Source of the DNA: CAMLDH01 sp966250375
Lineage (GTDB): Bacteria > Pseudomonadota > Gammaproteobacteria > Burkholderiales > Burkholderiaceae_D
Length of the DNA stretch: 28,962 nucleotides
Reading direction: 5' to 3'
Assembly: GCA_966250375.1 (NCBI GenBank)
Contig: CBINHE010000053.1
Location: forward strand, 1-28,962
Shown here: one piece after another, positions 14,770 to 23,287 of the stretch
How the letters are laid out: each line of letters begins with the position of its first letter
How positions within the stretch are numbered: the stretch's first letter is position 1
Made by a program: the position numbers and the translations under genes
Notes under the pieces: model-generated
What the model saw: the letters and a program-made list of their open reading frames with translations, nothing else
Database searches by the model: none
Told to the model about the DNA's origin: nothing

Positions 14770-17559
14770 ATGCTGACAGGCTTTTGGGTCACGCAAGAGA
14801 ATATGATCAAGACTCCAGAGGACTTGATAGACAAGCCAACCCGACATTCGCGATTTGCGTTAGGTGTTTTTCTTGCGTTGCTGTTCGCGGCCTTGGGCAT
14901 CAGTTATTGGGTATATAGCCGGCAACTGGATGAGCAAGAACGGCAAGTCAGGGAGTCGCTAGTGCGTATTGTGAACAATAGAGCAGCCACGATCGCATCA
15001 ATTATTCATGAGCGGGCCAACGATGCGCAGATCACTGCCAGCAGCTACATGCTGAGCGAGGCGGTTAGTTTTTTAGAGCAATCAGGTGGCAAATCCAGCA
15101 GCGCCAAAATACAAATACGGGCGCAACTTGATACGCTAAAAAAACTCCATGGTTATCTGGAGTGCGCCATTCTTGATGCCCACGGAAATACCCTGGTCTC
15201 CACTGAAGATGCTCTTCAACCGATCGACGGCATTACAGCGCAAGTCGTTGCGCGCGTTGTCGCCTCGGATGCATTTCAAATTTCTTCAATCCGGCCGACA
15301 ACGATCTCTGGAAAACCATATCGGGCAGTGGATATTGCTGCGCCACTTTTTGCTTCTAACGGTCAAAAAAGGAAAACGATTGCAGTCCTTCTGCTAAAGG
15401 TTGATCCGCAACAGCAAATTTACCCCATTCTTCAAGTGGTGGCGCCTTTTCCCAACCTGCCAAATAATGTGTTGCTCCTTGAGATCCGGGGACAGCAGGT
15501 GGTCTTGCTCAACGACCATCCTTCCAGATACCGATTTCTTGATGCGCTGACGGTCACTCCTCAACAGCTGATCAATAGCGCTAAAGCCGCGACAGCTTCT
15601 CTTGTTTTTCAAGAGACAGAGAATGACAAAACCGTTGCTGCGGTTCGCCCTATCAATGGCGTTCCATGGTTCGTGGCCGCTGAGGCTTCCGAGCATGCCA
15701 TCCATGCCAATGCTTGGGAAACAGCTTGGGCCATCGCAGCATCCAGTCTCGCCACGCTCTGCATTCTCGGTGCGGGCATTCTGTTTTGGTGGAAATATAA
15801 GGAAAGTGAATACCAGTTGGCTGCATTGCAAACGGAAACCGAAAAACGCTTCCTGCAGAAGCAGTACGATTATTTGTCGAAATACGCGAACGACATGATC
15901 ATTCTGACCGATGCCGATTACCGGATTCTCGAGGCGAACGACAGGGCTCTGCAGGTTCTGGGGCACACCCTTTCCTCGCTCATAGGACAGTCGCTGGTGG
16001 TTTTATCTACGCCTTCCAGCCAAGATGATTTGAAAGAAAGCTTGGACAGGCTTCGTATTGACGGAACGGCCATCTTCGAGACCGTTCAACAGCGATCGAA
16101 CAGCACCGTGTTTCCTGTGGAAATCAGCGCGCGAACCATCGATTTTGGCGGAAAATTCTTTAATCAGTTTATCTGCAGGGATATAAGCGAGCGAAAGGAA
16201 GCAGAACACAGGATACAATCCTTGGCTTTCTATGACACCGTTACCGCGCTGCCGAACCGTACCCTGCTGAACGATCGATTGGAGCAGGCGATTCACATGG
16301 CAACACGAAGCAAGAAAAAAGTGGCTGTCTTGTTTTTGGATCTCGATAACTTTAAAAACATCAACGACTCATTAGGCCATCAAATCGGCGATATGCTGCT
16401 GTACTCGGTGGGACAACGCCTTCTCGAATGCGTTCGGGGGGAAGATACTGTTGCGCGCATTGGTGGGGACGAATTCCTGATTCTGCTTCCGGAGCTTGAC
16501 AGAGGTGAGCAAGCCCGACATGTCGCAGGCAAAATCATTGCCGAAATCAGCAAGCCGTTTTTGCTCAAGGAAAACCAGATCTATACGACGACCAGCATCG
16601 GCATCAGTCTTTTTCCAGATGATTCAAAAAAAGTCCCTGATTTGATCAAGTACGCGGATTCAGCGCTCTATGAAGCCAAGAGCCGCGGCCGTGACAACTA
16701 TCAGTTCTTTACGCGAGAGCTTAATGAGCAGATTACGCGATCTGCCGAAATTGAACGTCAACTGCGGCATGCAATGGACAGTGGCGAGCTTTGCCTCGGG
16801 TATCAGCCGCAGATCGATGCCAGAGACGGAACGGTGATCGGTGCCGAAGCACTACTGCGCTGGCGTCGCGGGATCTTTGACGGTTTCACGCCGCTCGACT
16901 TCATTGCAATTGCGGAAGAGCGTGGACTGATCACGAAACTGGGGGAGTGGATAATACGCGAGGCTTGCGCGCAATGCCGCCGTTGGCAATTGGACGGTCT
17001 TCGCGCGATTCCTGTTTCAGTAAATGTGTCGCCCATTCAACTGCAACAGAAGGATTTCGTAGAACTGGTTCTCACCGTACTTCGCGAGGCAGAATTGGAT
17101 GCTTCCTATTTGGAGCTCGAAATTACGGAACCATCGATCATGCGAAGAGCGAAAATTGTGGCCAATCTGGCTATGCGGTTACGGGATTCAGGTGTCCGCA
17201 TCAGCATTGACGACTTTGGAACAGGCTATTTCAGTCTCAGCTTTCTCAAGCATATTCATATCGACAAAATCAAGATAGACAAGTCGTTTATCTTCGACAT
17301 GCTAAACGATGCGGAAGATGAAACGATTACCCACACCATCGTGAATCTAGGACAGAGCCTGCAACTGCGCGTCATTGCCGAAGGCGTTGAGTCGCAAGCG
17401 CAAATGGAGCGACTGCTTTCCTTCGGCTGCCATGAAGCCCAGGGTTATTTTTACAGCGAGGCGGTTTCCCCGGATGAATTCCAGGCATTTTTGGCAAAAG
17501 ACTGGCGCTTTGCAGGAATGCAGAATGGACGCAGTTGGAACACATCGTGCCGTGAGTAG
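14770..17559 (+). CDS. Membrane-bound PAS-GGDEF-EAL c-di-GMP enzyme
   Basis: A 929-residue bifunctional signalling protein. A first membrane helix (about residues 29-49) and a second (about 320-345) bracket a periplasmic sensor resembling a double-Cache domain. A PAS domain follows (LSKYANDMIILTDADYRILE). The GGDEF domain has an intact IGGDEF at about 565 and an RGED inhibitory I-site just upstream. The EAL domain has GAEALLRW at about 691 with EITE, DDFGTGY and EGVES motifs. Both the cyclase and the phosphodiesterase half therefore keep their catalytic residues. It probably makes or degrades c-di-GMP in response to a periplasmic ligand. The start could also be ATG 14803, which follows a purine-rich AAGAGA. 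It is divergent from prkA and followed by the mod operon. Confidence 0.93.
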   Translation: MLTGFWVTQENMIKTPEDLIDKPTRHSRFALGVFLALLFAALGISYWVYSRQLDEQERQVRESLVRIVNNRAATIASIIHERANDAQITASSYMLSEAVSFLEQSGGKSSSAKIQIRAQLDTLKKLHGYLECAILDAHGNTLVSTEDALQPIDGITAQVVARVVASDAFQISSIRPTTISGKPYRAVDIAAPLFASNGQKRKTIAVLLLKVDPQQQIYPILQVVAPFPNLPNNVLLLEIRGQQVVLLNDHPSRYRFLDALTVTPQQLINSAKAATASLVFQETENDKTVAAVRPINGVPWFVAAEASEHAIHANAWETAWAIAASSLATLCILGAGILFWWKYKESEYQLAALQTETEKRFLQKQYDYLSKYANDMIILTDADYRILEANDRALQVLGHTLSSLIGQSLVVLSTPSSQDDLKESLDRLRIDGTAIFETVQQRSNSTVFPVEISARTIDFGGKFFNQFICRDISERKEAEHRIQSLAFYDTVTALPNRTLLNDRLEQAIHMATRSKKKVAVLFLDLDNFKNINDSLGHQIGDMLLYSVGQRLLECVRGEDTVARIGGDEFLILLPELDRGEQARHVAGKIIAEISKPFLLKENQIYTTTSIGISLFPDDSKKVPDLIKYADSALYEAKSRGRDNYQFFTRELNEQITRSAEIERQLRHAMDSGELCLGYQPQIDARDGTVIGAEALLRWRRGIFDGFTPLDFIAIAEERGLITKLGEWIIREACAQCRRWQLDGLRAIPVSVNVSPIQLQQKDFVELVLTVLREAELDASYLELEITEPSIMRRAKIVANLAMRLRDSGVRISIDDFGTGYFSLSFLKHIHIDKIKIDKSFIFDMLNDAEDETITHTIVNLGQSLQLRVIAEGVESQAQMERLLSFGCHEAQGYFYSEAVSPDEFQAFLAKDWRFAGMQNGRSWNTSCRE

Positions 17560-17695
17560 AGGAGGGAGCACGAAGATTCTTCGTCGCCTAAGTTAGTGAC
17601 TTCTGTGTAACATATAGCCGCATGCGCACCCTTCACATGAAGCGTGCGTGTCGGCAATTGTTGCGCAATGGCGCTCAACCACGAAAGAATGGTAA

Positions 17696-18451
17696 TTGAA
17701 ACGCATCCCTCATCTCTGTATTGGATTGCTGCTGGCGATCTCCGCTCCGGTTTTTGCCGACACGCTCACGGTTGCCGTAGCAGCAAACGTGCAATACGCG
17801 TTCGATGATCTGCAGGCCGCATTCAAAAAAGAAACGGGCCATGACCTCAAACCGACCTATAACTCATCCGGCAAGTTCACTTGGCAAATCATGAACGGCG
17901 CGCCGTTCGATGTGTTCTTGTCGGCCGACATGGAACTTCCGGAAAAGCTGTACAAGGAAGGTTTCGCCACAGCGGCCCCGAAGCCGTACGCTTACGGCAC
18001 GCTGGTGTTGTGGACCATGAAAGATATCGATCTGGCAAACTGGAAAGACGTTCTGCGGAGCGCATCCGTCGACAAAATCGCGCTTGCCAATCCAAAGACC
18101 GCGCCGTACGGTCGTGAAACGATCAAGGTGTTTTCCCATTACCAATTGGAGGATGCGCTGAAATCGAAACTGGTCTTCGGTGAAAGCATTGCGCAAACAA
18201 ACCAATACATTCATTCGAAGGCGGCCGATGTTGGCTTTACCGCGAAGTCGGTGGTTATTTCACCGGAAATGAAAGGGCAGGGGAAGTGGATCGATGTTTC
18301 CCGGGAGGCGTACCAACCGATCGCACAAGGCGCGGTAATTCTCAGGCACGGCCAAATGAACAATCCGAAAGCGGCGCAATTGTTTTACAACTTTCTCCAT
18401 GGCGGCAAGGCTCGGGCCATCTTTGAACGATACGGATATATCTTGCCATGA
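17696..18451 (+). CDS. modA: Molybdate ABC transporter, periplasmic binding protein
   Basis: A 251-residue ModA-type solute binder. Residues 1-21 form a signal peptide (MKRIPHLCIGLLLAISAPVFA) and the mature protein starts DTLTVAVAANVQYAFDDLQA, with the family's oxyanion-binding N-terminus. SSGKFTWQI and NPKTAPYGRE are other ModA hallmarks. It captures molybdate or tungstate in the periplasm for ModBC. The start is TTG at 17696, with GAAAGA upstream; no in-frame ATG would retain the signal peptide. The stop overlaps the next ATG by four bases. Confidence 0.93.
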   Translation: MKRIPHLCIGLLLAISAPVFADTLTVAVAANVQYAFDDLQAAFKKETGHDLKPTYNSSGKFTWQIMNGAPFDVFLSADMELPEKLYKEGFATAAPKPYAYGTLVLWTMKDIDLANWKDVLRSASVDKIALANPKTAPYGRETIKVFSHYQLEDALKSKLVFGESIAQTNQYIHSKAADVGFTAKSVVISPEMKGQGKWIDVSREAYQPIAQGAVILRHGQMNNPKAAQLFYNFLHGGKARAIFERYGYILP

Positions 18452-18858
18452 ATCGCTTGCCTGGCCAGATCTCGGCGATCGAAGTTGTCGGCAGCATTGC
18501 ATTGATCGAAGTCGCCGTCGGCGCGCATTGTTTCACCGCGACCTTGGTTGGCGCGGGCGATGAAGTCGCTGCATGGCAGGTTGGTATGCCGGTGACGCTG
18601 ATGTTCAAAGAGACCGAAGTGTCGCTGGCCAAGAATCTCTCCGGCTTGATCAGTATGCGCAATCGCATTCCGGCCATCGTGACCATGATCGATCGCGGCA
18701 AATTGCTGACGAAAGTCGGACTGGATGTCGATGGCCACGCACTGGCTTCCGTGATCACAACCAAGTCTTCATACCTGCTGCAACTGGCAATTGGCGATCG
18801 GGTAGAAGGCCTGGTGAAGGCGAATGAAATGAGTGTACTTAGAGAGCCTGCGGCATGA
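18448..18858 (+). CDS. Di-Mop molybdate-binding protein (molbindin-like)
   Basis: A 136-residue protein made of two consecutive Mop/TOBE repeats, about residues 1-68 and 69-136: LPGQISAIEVVGSIALIEVA with SLAKNLSGLISMRNRIPAIV, then the second copy ending VEGLVKANEMSVLRE. Proteins of this shape (ModG/Mop type) assemble into ring oligomers that bind molybdate in the cytoplasm for storage or homeostasis. It lies between modA and modB with ATGA overlaps on both sides. The transporter's own ModC has only a short C-terminal TOBE-like region, so this protein may supply a separate molybdate-binding function to the operon. It is not ModE, as there is no helix-turn-helix. Confidence 0.85.
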   Translation: MNRLPGQISAIEVVGSIALIEVAVGAHCFTATLVGAGDEVAAWQVGMPVTLMFKETEVSLAKNLSGLISMRNRIPAIVTMIDRGKLLTKVGLDVDGHALASVITTKSSYLLQLAIGDRVEGLVKANEMSVLREPAA

Positions 18859-19526
18859 GCTACGACTGGCAGCCGCTGTTGCTGACGTTTTACCTGGCGG
18901 CGGTGACGACCGTGATTCTACTGGTGATCGGCATTCCGCTGGCGTACTGGATCGCCTACACCCGCATTCGCATCAAACCAGTGATTGAAACCTTCGTCAG
19001 TATGCCGCTGGTGCTGCCGCCATCGGTACTCGGCTTCTATCTTCTGCTGGCATTCAGTCCGCAGCACGCGTTCGGCCAATGGCTCGATCACTGGCTGCAT
19101 GTGAAGCTGGTTTTCAGCTTTGCCGGATTGGTGATCGGTTCGGTGATTTTCAGCCTGCCATTCATGGTGTACCCGATACAGTCAGGATTTCAGAATTTGC
19201 CGGCGTCGCTGATTGAAGCCTCGCGCACCTTGGGCAAGTCGGATCTGGCAACGCTGTTCCGCGTGTTGTTACCCAATATGAAATCGGCGCTATTGGCCGG
19301 AACCGTGCTGAGCTTTGCGCATACAGTGGGTGAATTCGGCGTGGTGCTCATGATCGGAGGCAATATCCCCGGCGTCACCAAGGTTGCCTCGATCGCGATT
19401 TACGATGAGGTCGAAAGCCTGAATTATGCGGCAGCGAATTTCTATGCGATGGTGCTGTTCGCAATTACCTTTTCCATCCTGCTGGCAGTGTATGTGATGA
19501 ATAAAAAATGGGTGAAGGCAGGCTGA
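18855..19526 (+). CDS. modB: Molybdate ABC transporter permease
   Basis: A 223-residue inner-membrane permease with about five or six transmembrane helices. The EAA loop that docks on the ATPase is seen in LIEASRTLGKSDLATLFRVL. MPLVLPPSVLGFYLLL and LSFAHTVGEFGVVLMIGGN are typical of ModB. It forms the channel for molybdate delivered by ModA and driven by ModC. It overlaps the Mop gene by four bases upstream, and modC starts one base after its stop. Confidence 0.95.
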   Translation: MSYDWQPLLLTFYLAAVTTVILLVIGIPLAYWIAYTRIRIKPVIETFVSMPLVLPPSVLGFYLLLAFSPQHAFGQWLDHWLHVKLVFSFAGLVIGSVIFSLPFMVYPIQSGFQNLPASLIEASRTLGKSDLATLFRVLLPNMKSALLAGTVLSFAHTVGEFGVVLMIGGNIPGVTKVASIAIYDEVESLNYAAANFYAMVLFAITFSILLAVYVMNKKWVKAG

Positions 19527-19527
19527 G

Positions 19528-20394
19528 TTGATCGATCTTACGTTAGCAAAAACACTGCAAAATGCCGATGGCCGACTACAACTCGAATTGCAAACGTCGT
19601 TCGATAACGGCAGCTTCGTGGCATTGTTCGGCCCGTCCGGTGCAGGAAAAACGACGGTGCTGCGAATGCTGGCTGGATTGACGCAACCGGATAGCGGCAA
19701 GATCGTGGTTGGCGGCACAACCTGGTTTGATTCCTCGAACAAAATCAATCTTCCGCCGCAGCGACGCTCGATTGGCTTCGTATTTCAGGACTATGCGCTG
19801 TTTCCGAATCTGTCCATTCGCCACAACGTTGCTTATGGCACCGGCAAGGGCGACACCGCGTGGGTTGACGAGTTACTCGATCTGACGGGATTGACTGCGC
19901 TGCAAAGCCGCCTGCCGGGCACGTTGTCAGGTGGCCAAAAACAACGGGTGGCGCTAGCACGTGCATTGGCTAGAAAGCCGGCCTTGTTGCTGCTCGATGA
20001 ACCGCTTTCCGCGCTTGACGCTGAGCTACGCAGCCAGTTGCAAGACGATCTCGCCCTCATGCATCGGCGTTTCGGATTGACCACGCTTTTGGTAAGCCAT
20101 GACGTGGGTGAGGTATTCAAATTGTCGCAGCGTGTGTTGCGCCTGGAGCAGGGGCGAATTACGCAATCGGGTACGCCAGCCCAAATCTTTTTGCAACAGC
20201 GAGTAGCAGGGAAACTGAATCTGCGCGCGCAGGTGCTGGCGATTCGGCGCGAGGAGGTGGTGTACATTTTGTCGCTGTTGTTGGGACAAGACATCATCGA
20301 CGTGGTCGCCACCGACGATGAGATTGATGGGCTACGGATGGGCGACATCGTATCGGTGTCCGTCAAAGCGTTCAGCCCGATGCTGTCCAGATAA
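19528..20394 (+). CDS. modC: Molybdate ABC transporter ATP-binding protein
   Basis: A 288-residue ABC ATPase. Walker A is GPSGAGKTT (residues 35-43), the Q-loop lies in GFVFQDYALFPNLS, the signature is LSGGQKQRVALARAL, Walker B is LLLLDEPLSALD, and the switch His is in LVSHDVGE. About 60 residues after the ATPase core form a short TOBE-like domain ending VKAFSPMLSR; ModC of E. coli is longer, at about 350. The start is TTG at 19528, one base after the modB TGA, so it is translationally coupled. Molybdate is the best substrate call given the ModA and Mop neighbours; tungstate is possible. Confidence 0.93.
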   Translation: MIDLTLAKTLQNADGRLQLELQTSFDNGSFVALFGPSGAGKTTVLRMLAGLTQPDSGKIVVGGTTWFDSSNKINLPPQRRSIGFVFQDYALFPNLSIRHNVAYGTGKGDTAWVDELLDLTGLTALQSRLPGTLSGGQKQRVALARALARKPALLLLDEPLSALDAELRSQLQDDLALMHRRFGLTTLLVSHDVGEVFKLSQRVLRLEQGRITQSGTPAQIFLQQRVAGKLNLRAQVLAIRREEVVYILSLLLGQDIIDVVATDDEIDGLRMGDIVSVSVKAFSPMLSR

Positions 20395-20419
20395 TCGAGA
20401 AACCCAGCTGGACTAGCTT

Positions 20420-20456
20420 CCGCCATTCCGTCGGTTTTGTCGGGTATTTTTGGCGG
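20420..20456 (+). terminator. Possible terminator-like hairpin after modC
   Basis: CCGCCA at 20420-20425 pairs with TGGCGG at 20451-20456 across a T-rich loop, 25 bases after the modC stop. The stem is only six base pairs and no T run follows the right arm, so this is a weak call. Confidence 0.25.
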
Positions 20457-20569
20457 CAAGCAACGACATTGCCGGATTCGAGCGATGCAGCCTTAAGAAA
20501 ACCCCTACATGTCCTTCCTCTTTCCTATTTCAAATCGCGGCGCTTGCTGATATCAATTTAGTAATTAAC

Positions 20570-20583
20570 TTGACATACTTCAA
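20570..20583 (+). promoter_or_regulatory. FNR-box-like site upstream of the Crp/Fnr gene
   Basis: TTGACATACTTCAA matches the FNR/Anr consensus TTGAT-N4-ATCAA at eight of ten informative positions. It lies about 97 bases before the TTG start of a regulator whose recognition helix is of the FNR type. This suggests autoregulation or control by another FNR protein. It also contains a TTGACA that could be read as a -35 element, but no good -10 lies 17 bases on. Confidence 0.45.
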
Positions 20584-20679
20584 CCCAATGATTTCTGCCT
20601 TGCAAAGGAGGCACCGCGGGCAGCAAACACGAGGCTGTTAACGTGGACTGAATATGGGTTACTGAAAGAGGAGAGCGTC
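20584..20679. other. Leader upstream of the Crp/Fnr gene
   Basis: No separate gene. GAAAGAGGAGAGCGTC just before 20680 contains a strong AGAGGAG ribosome site that decides the TTG start of the next gene. An unused GGAGG at about 20607 lies before a short frame of no evident meaning. Confidence 0.4.
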
Positions 20680-21555
20680 TTGTTATCTATCCAAACATCT
20701 GAAATGCGTGCGGCTTCTACGCCGTCTGGCATACAAAACTGTGCCGAAGCGGGATGGCAACGTTCCGGCAAGCTTTGGTCGAATCTGAAAGAAGTGTGCG
20801 ATCTGTTAGGCATTTCGGGAGGAGCATCGATTGTTCACGAAGATGCTCTGTTTCAGCATGTGCAGTTCAAGGCCGGGCAGCGGATTCATACCATTGGCCA
20901 GCCGTTTGAAATGCTGTATGTCGTCAATTCCGGATTCCTAAAGTCCGTCATGATAGATTCGTCCGGAAATGAGCACATCCTTAGTTTTCCCATGAAAGGC
21001 GATCTCTTCGGGGTGGACGGGATTCATACCAAACATTATGCAGCGGAAGCCGTTGCACTTTCCAGCTGCGATATTATCCTGGTGCCTTTCAAAAAATTTT
21101 CCAACATAGGCAAAACGCATGCGGAGTTGGAGACCGCGATATACGGTGTCATGAGCCGCGAATTGATACGCGAACACGCAATGATCACCATACTTGGATC
21201 GCTCAGTGCAGAAGCACGCGTCGCACGTTTTCTCGCGCTGCTTTCCGAGCGCTTCTCCGAAATGGGATATTCGGGCAGGCATTTCAATCTGCGCATGACA
21301 CGTCATGAAATCGGCAGCTATCTGGGCCTGACGCTGGAAACCGTCAGCCGCACATTGTCGGCATTTAATGAAATCGGATTGATCTCGGTTGATCAGCGTG
21401 CGATCGAAATCAATAACCTCGAAGCGTTGAAAACACTGCGCCGTCTCCCGCCATCACGCGCGCGGGGAAAACAGGATGCTGCAAAAGAGTTGAAAAAAGA
21501 ATTGAAAAGAACAGCCTCCGTGAAGCCATCCGACAGCGTGCCGCAATCCTGCTAG
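20680..21555 (+). CDS. Crp/Fnr-family regulator without the FNR cysteine triad
   Basis: A 291-residue transcription factor. The cyclic-nucleotide-like beta-roll covers about residues 55-150 (FKAGQRIHTIGQPFEMLYVV, then FPMKGDLFGVDGI). The helix-turn-helix is NLRMTRHEIGSYLGLTLETV followed by SRTLSAF. The E-x-x-S-R of the recognition helix matches FNR, so it should bind FNR-like boxes. The N-terminus has Cys21 and Cys40 but no C-x2-C-x5-C cluster motif, though a Cys in SSCDIIL aligns with FNR Cys122. A conventional [4Fe-4S] oxygen sensor is therefore unlikely. A lysine-rich tail (KELKKELKR) extends past the usual end. TTG 20680 is chosen for its strong ribosome site; ATG 20704 is the alternative. 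Target genes are unknown. Confidence 0.9.
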   Translation: MLSIQTSEMRAASTPSGIQNCAEAGWQRSGKLWSNLKEVCDLLGISGGASIVHEDALFQHVQFKAGQRIHTIGQPFEMLYVVNSGFLKSVMIDSSGNEHILSFPMKGDLFGVDGIHTKHYAAEAVALSSCDIILVPFKKFSNIGKTHAELETAIYGVMSRELIREHAMITILGSLSAEARVARFLALLSERFSEMGYSGRHFNLRMTRHEIGSYLGLTLETVSRTLSAFNEIGLISVDQRAIEINNLEALKTLRRLPPSRARGKQDAAKELKKELKRTASVKPSDSVPQSC

Positions 21556-21672
21556 CGGCAGGCAGATCCATCAGGCTTTCGACATTCCCGAACATCGCAC
21601 ATGCCGATATTCGGGAATTATCAATCAAGCTCTTCCAGTATTGAGTCACCGCTCACCCGACAAGAGGAAATC

Positions 21673-22068
21673 ATGCTCCAAAAAATCAAGCGTCATTTTG
21701 TCTATTTTCTGCTCACTTCATTTACCTTCGTTGGTTTTACTCAATCGGTCCAGGCAGCGATGATCGGTACCGAGCAGGTAGTCGCTGTCAATGTCGCAGA
21801 ATCAAGCAGGGCAAAAATTGCAGCGGCGCTGAATCGGCCCGACGTGATGGCGCAACTTGAGAAGCAGGGCGTCGACTTATTGGAAGTACAAGCCCGGGTC
21901 GCCGCGCTGACCGATGCCGAAGCAGCTTCCGTAGCGGGTCAGATTGACAGCCTTCCCGCGGGTGGCGATAGCATTCTCGGCGTCTTGGTTTTTATTTTCG
22001 TCCTGCTGCTGATTACCGACATTCTTGGCTTGACCAAAGTTTTCCCATTCACGCGATCCAAACGCTAA
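21673..22068 (+). CDS. PA2779 family protein: secreted, with C-terminal LPAGG-TM-basic tail
   Basis: A 131-residue protein I recognise as the PA2779 family, of unknown function. It has an N-terminal signal peptide or anchor (FVYFLLTSFTFVGFTQSVQA) and a small helical periplasmic part (SRAKIAAALNRPDVMAQLEK, QARVAALTDAEAASVAGQID). Then comes LPAGG, one hydrophobic helix (SILGVLVFIFVLLLITDILG), and a C-terminus ending FTRSKR. The order short motif, helix, basic end is that of sortase-type sorting signals. ATG 21673 follows AGAGGA by five or so bases. The stop directly touches the start of the PA2778-type gene, so the two are translated as a pair. Confidence 0.85.
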   Translation: MLQKIKRHFVYFLLTSFTFVGFTQSVQAAMIGTEQVVAVNVAESSRAKIAAALNRPDVMAQLEKQGVDLLEVQARVAALTDAEAASVAGQIDSLPAGGDSILGVLVFIFVLLLITDILGLTKVFPFTRSKR

Positions 22069-23040
22069 ATGGAATGTGGCCGCAATCGTTCCCGGCACAA
22101 GTTGATGCCGGGAATTTTCCTTTTGGTTATCGTGCTGTTGTCCGGGTGTGCAACGCAAACGCGTGCGTTGCTGCAAAAGCCTGATGCAAACCTGTCACGG
22201 CATGTCGAGTTGGTGTCTACGCCGTTTTTTCCTCAAGAGCGCTACCAATGCGGTCCTGCGGCGCTCGCCATGTCCTTAAGTGCTGCCGGCATCACGACGA
22301 CGCCTGAGGCGCTGGTGCCGCAAGTCTATGTGCCACAGCGCGAAGGAAGTTTGCAGGTGGAGATGTTGGCCGCAGGACGCCGAAACGGGGCGCTGAGCAT
22401 GACGATCCCACCAACATTGCAGGCGCTGCTGACTGAAGTCGCGGCCGGCACGCCCGTACTTGTGCTGCAGAATTTGAGCCTGCCCTGGTTTCCGCGCTGG
22501 CACTATGCACTGGTCATTGGTTATGACCTGGAACAGGAGGAAATCATCTTGCGTTCCGGTACAACCCAACGGCTGGCGCTCCCTCTGTCGACTTTTGAAC
22601 ATACTTGGGGACGCAGCGGTTACTGGGGTATGGTCACTTTGCCGGCAGGGCGATTGCCGGAAACAGCGGAAGAGGGCGCAGCAGTGGACGCTCTGGTTGC
22701 GCTCGAAAAAAGTACCGATGCAGCCCGTGCGCGCAAGGCCTACGAAAGCGCACTGCGGCGCTGGCCGCGCAACATCGCGCTGCAGCTAGGGCTTGGCAAT
22801 ACCGCATATGCAGCAGGCGACCGGATTGCAGCTGTAGCTGCATTTCGCCTGGCGACCGAGGCGCACCCGGATAGCGCGCCCGCATTCAACAATCTTGCAA
22901 CTGCTCTTGCCGAACTTGGCTATTTCGACCTGGCTCGTCAAGCAGCCGAAAAAGCGATTTCTCTAGGCGGACCTTGGCGTCCGGCGGCGTACGCGACGCT
23001 GGAGACGATCGAGACAGAGCGGAAAAAGATTAAACGCTAA
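22069..23040 (+). CDS. PA2778 family C39-like cysteine peptidase lipoprotein with TPR repeats
   Basis: A 323-residue lipoprotein. The lipobox LLSGC ends at Cys27 with Ala next, favouring outer-membrane sorting. A C39-like papain-fold domain follows: catalytic Cys61 in QERYQCGPAALAMSL, His145 in WHYALVIGYD, and a GYD aspartate near it. From about residue 215 come two or three TPR-like repeats (ARKAYESALRRWPRN, AVAAFRLATEAHPDSAPAFN, LARQAAEKAISLGG). This matches the PA2778 family, whose substrate is unknown. It starts at the base after the PA2779-type stop, so the two are expressed in fixed ratio. Unlike classic C39 domains it is not fused to an ABC exporter. The active Cys/His pair and the TPR scaffold suggest a periplasmic protease acting on a bound partner. 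Confidence 0.88.
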   Translation: MECGRNRSRHKLMPGIFLLVIVLLSGCATQTRALLQKPDANLSRHVELVSTPFFPQERYQCGPAALAMSLSAAGITTTPEALVPQVYVPQREGSLQVEMLAAGRRNGALSMTIPPTLQALLTEVAAGTPVLVLQNLSLPWFPRWHYALVIGYDLEQEEIILRSGTTQRLALPLSTFEHTWGRSGYWGMVTLPAGRLPETAEEGAAVDALVALEKSTDAARARKAYESALRRWPRNIALQLGLGNTAYAAGDRIAAVAAFRLATEAHPDSAPAFNNLATALAELGYFDLARQAAEKAISLGGPWRPAAYATLETIETERKKIKR

Positions 23041-23287
23041 GCAGTGTTCATTTCTAGGGACGGCCGGGATTACAGCTTTTTAGTTGCTCCGGTTGCTTCC
23101 AGCTGGAGTCCTAGCCTAGCGGTAACTTGCATCCAGCGGGAGCGCTGTCTATATTTTATTAATATAAGCAGTTTTGCAGATGCATGTCTGCCTGAAGAAA
23201 ATCGCCTGCCTCCATCGACATGGGATACACGAATCATCGTCGATTGCTGTGCGCATAAGCTCTTGATTTGTCATAGGAGAACAAGTG
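23041..23287. other. Intergenic region before the dacB pseudogene
   Basis: About 250 bases without a gene. An AT-rich dyad (TATATT at 23150-23155, AATATA at 23161-23166) could include a -10 element for the downstream gene. AGGAG at about 23275 is the ribosome site of the next frame. Confidence 0.35.

Noticed and set aside
17571..17695. ModE operator or molybdenum cofactor riboswitch before modA
   Set aside because: The 125-base gap shows no ModE-like dyad and is too short and unstructured for the riboswitch; only a tiny hairpin (CGAAG/CTTCG) is visible.
20548..20556. Second FNR box (TTGCTGATATCAA region)
   Set aside because: Half-site spacing is one base short and the left half is poor.
21931..21963. 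Classic double-glycine leader peptide in the PA2779-type protein
   Set aside because: The residues before GG do not fit the usual leader pattern (for example Pro at -4, Asp at -7), so only the weaker sorting-signal idea is kept.
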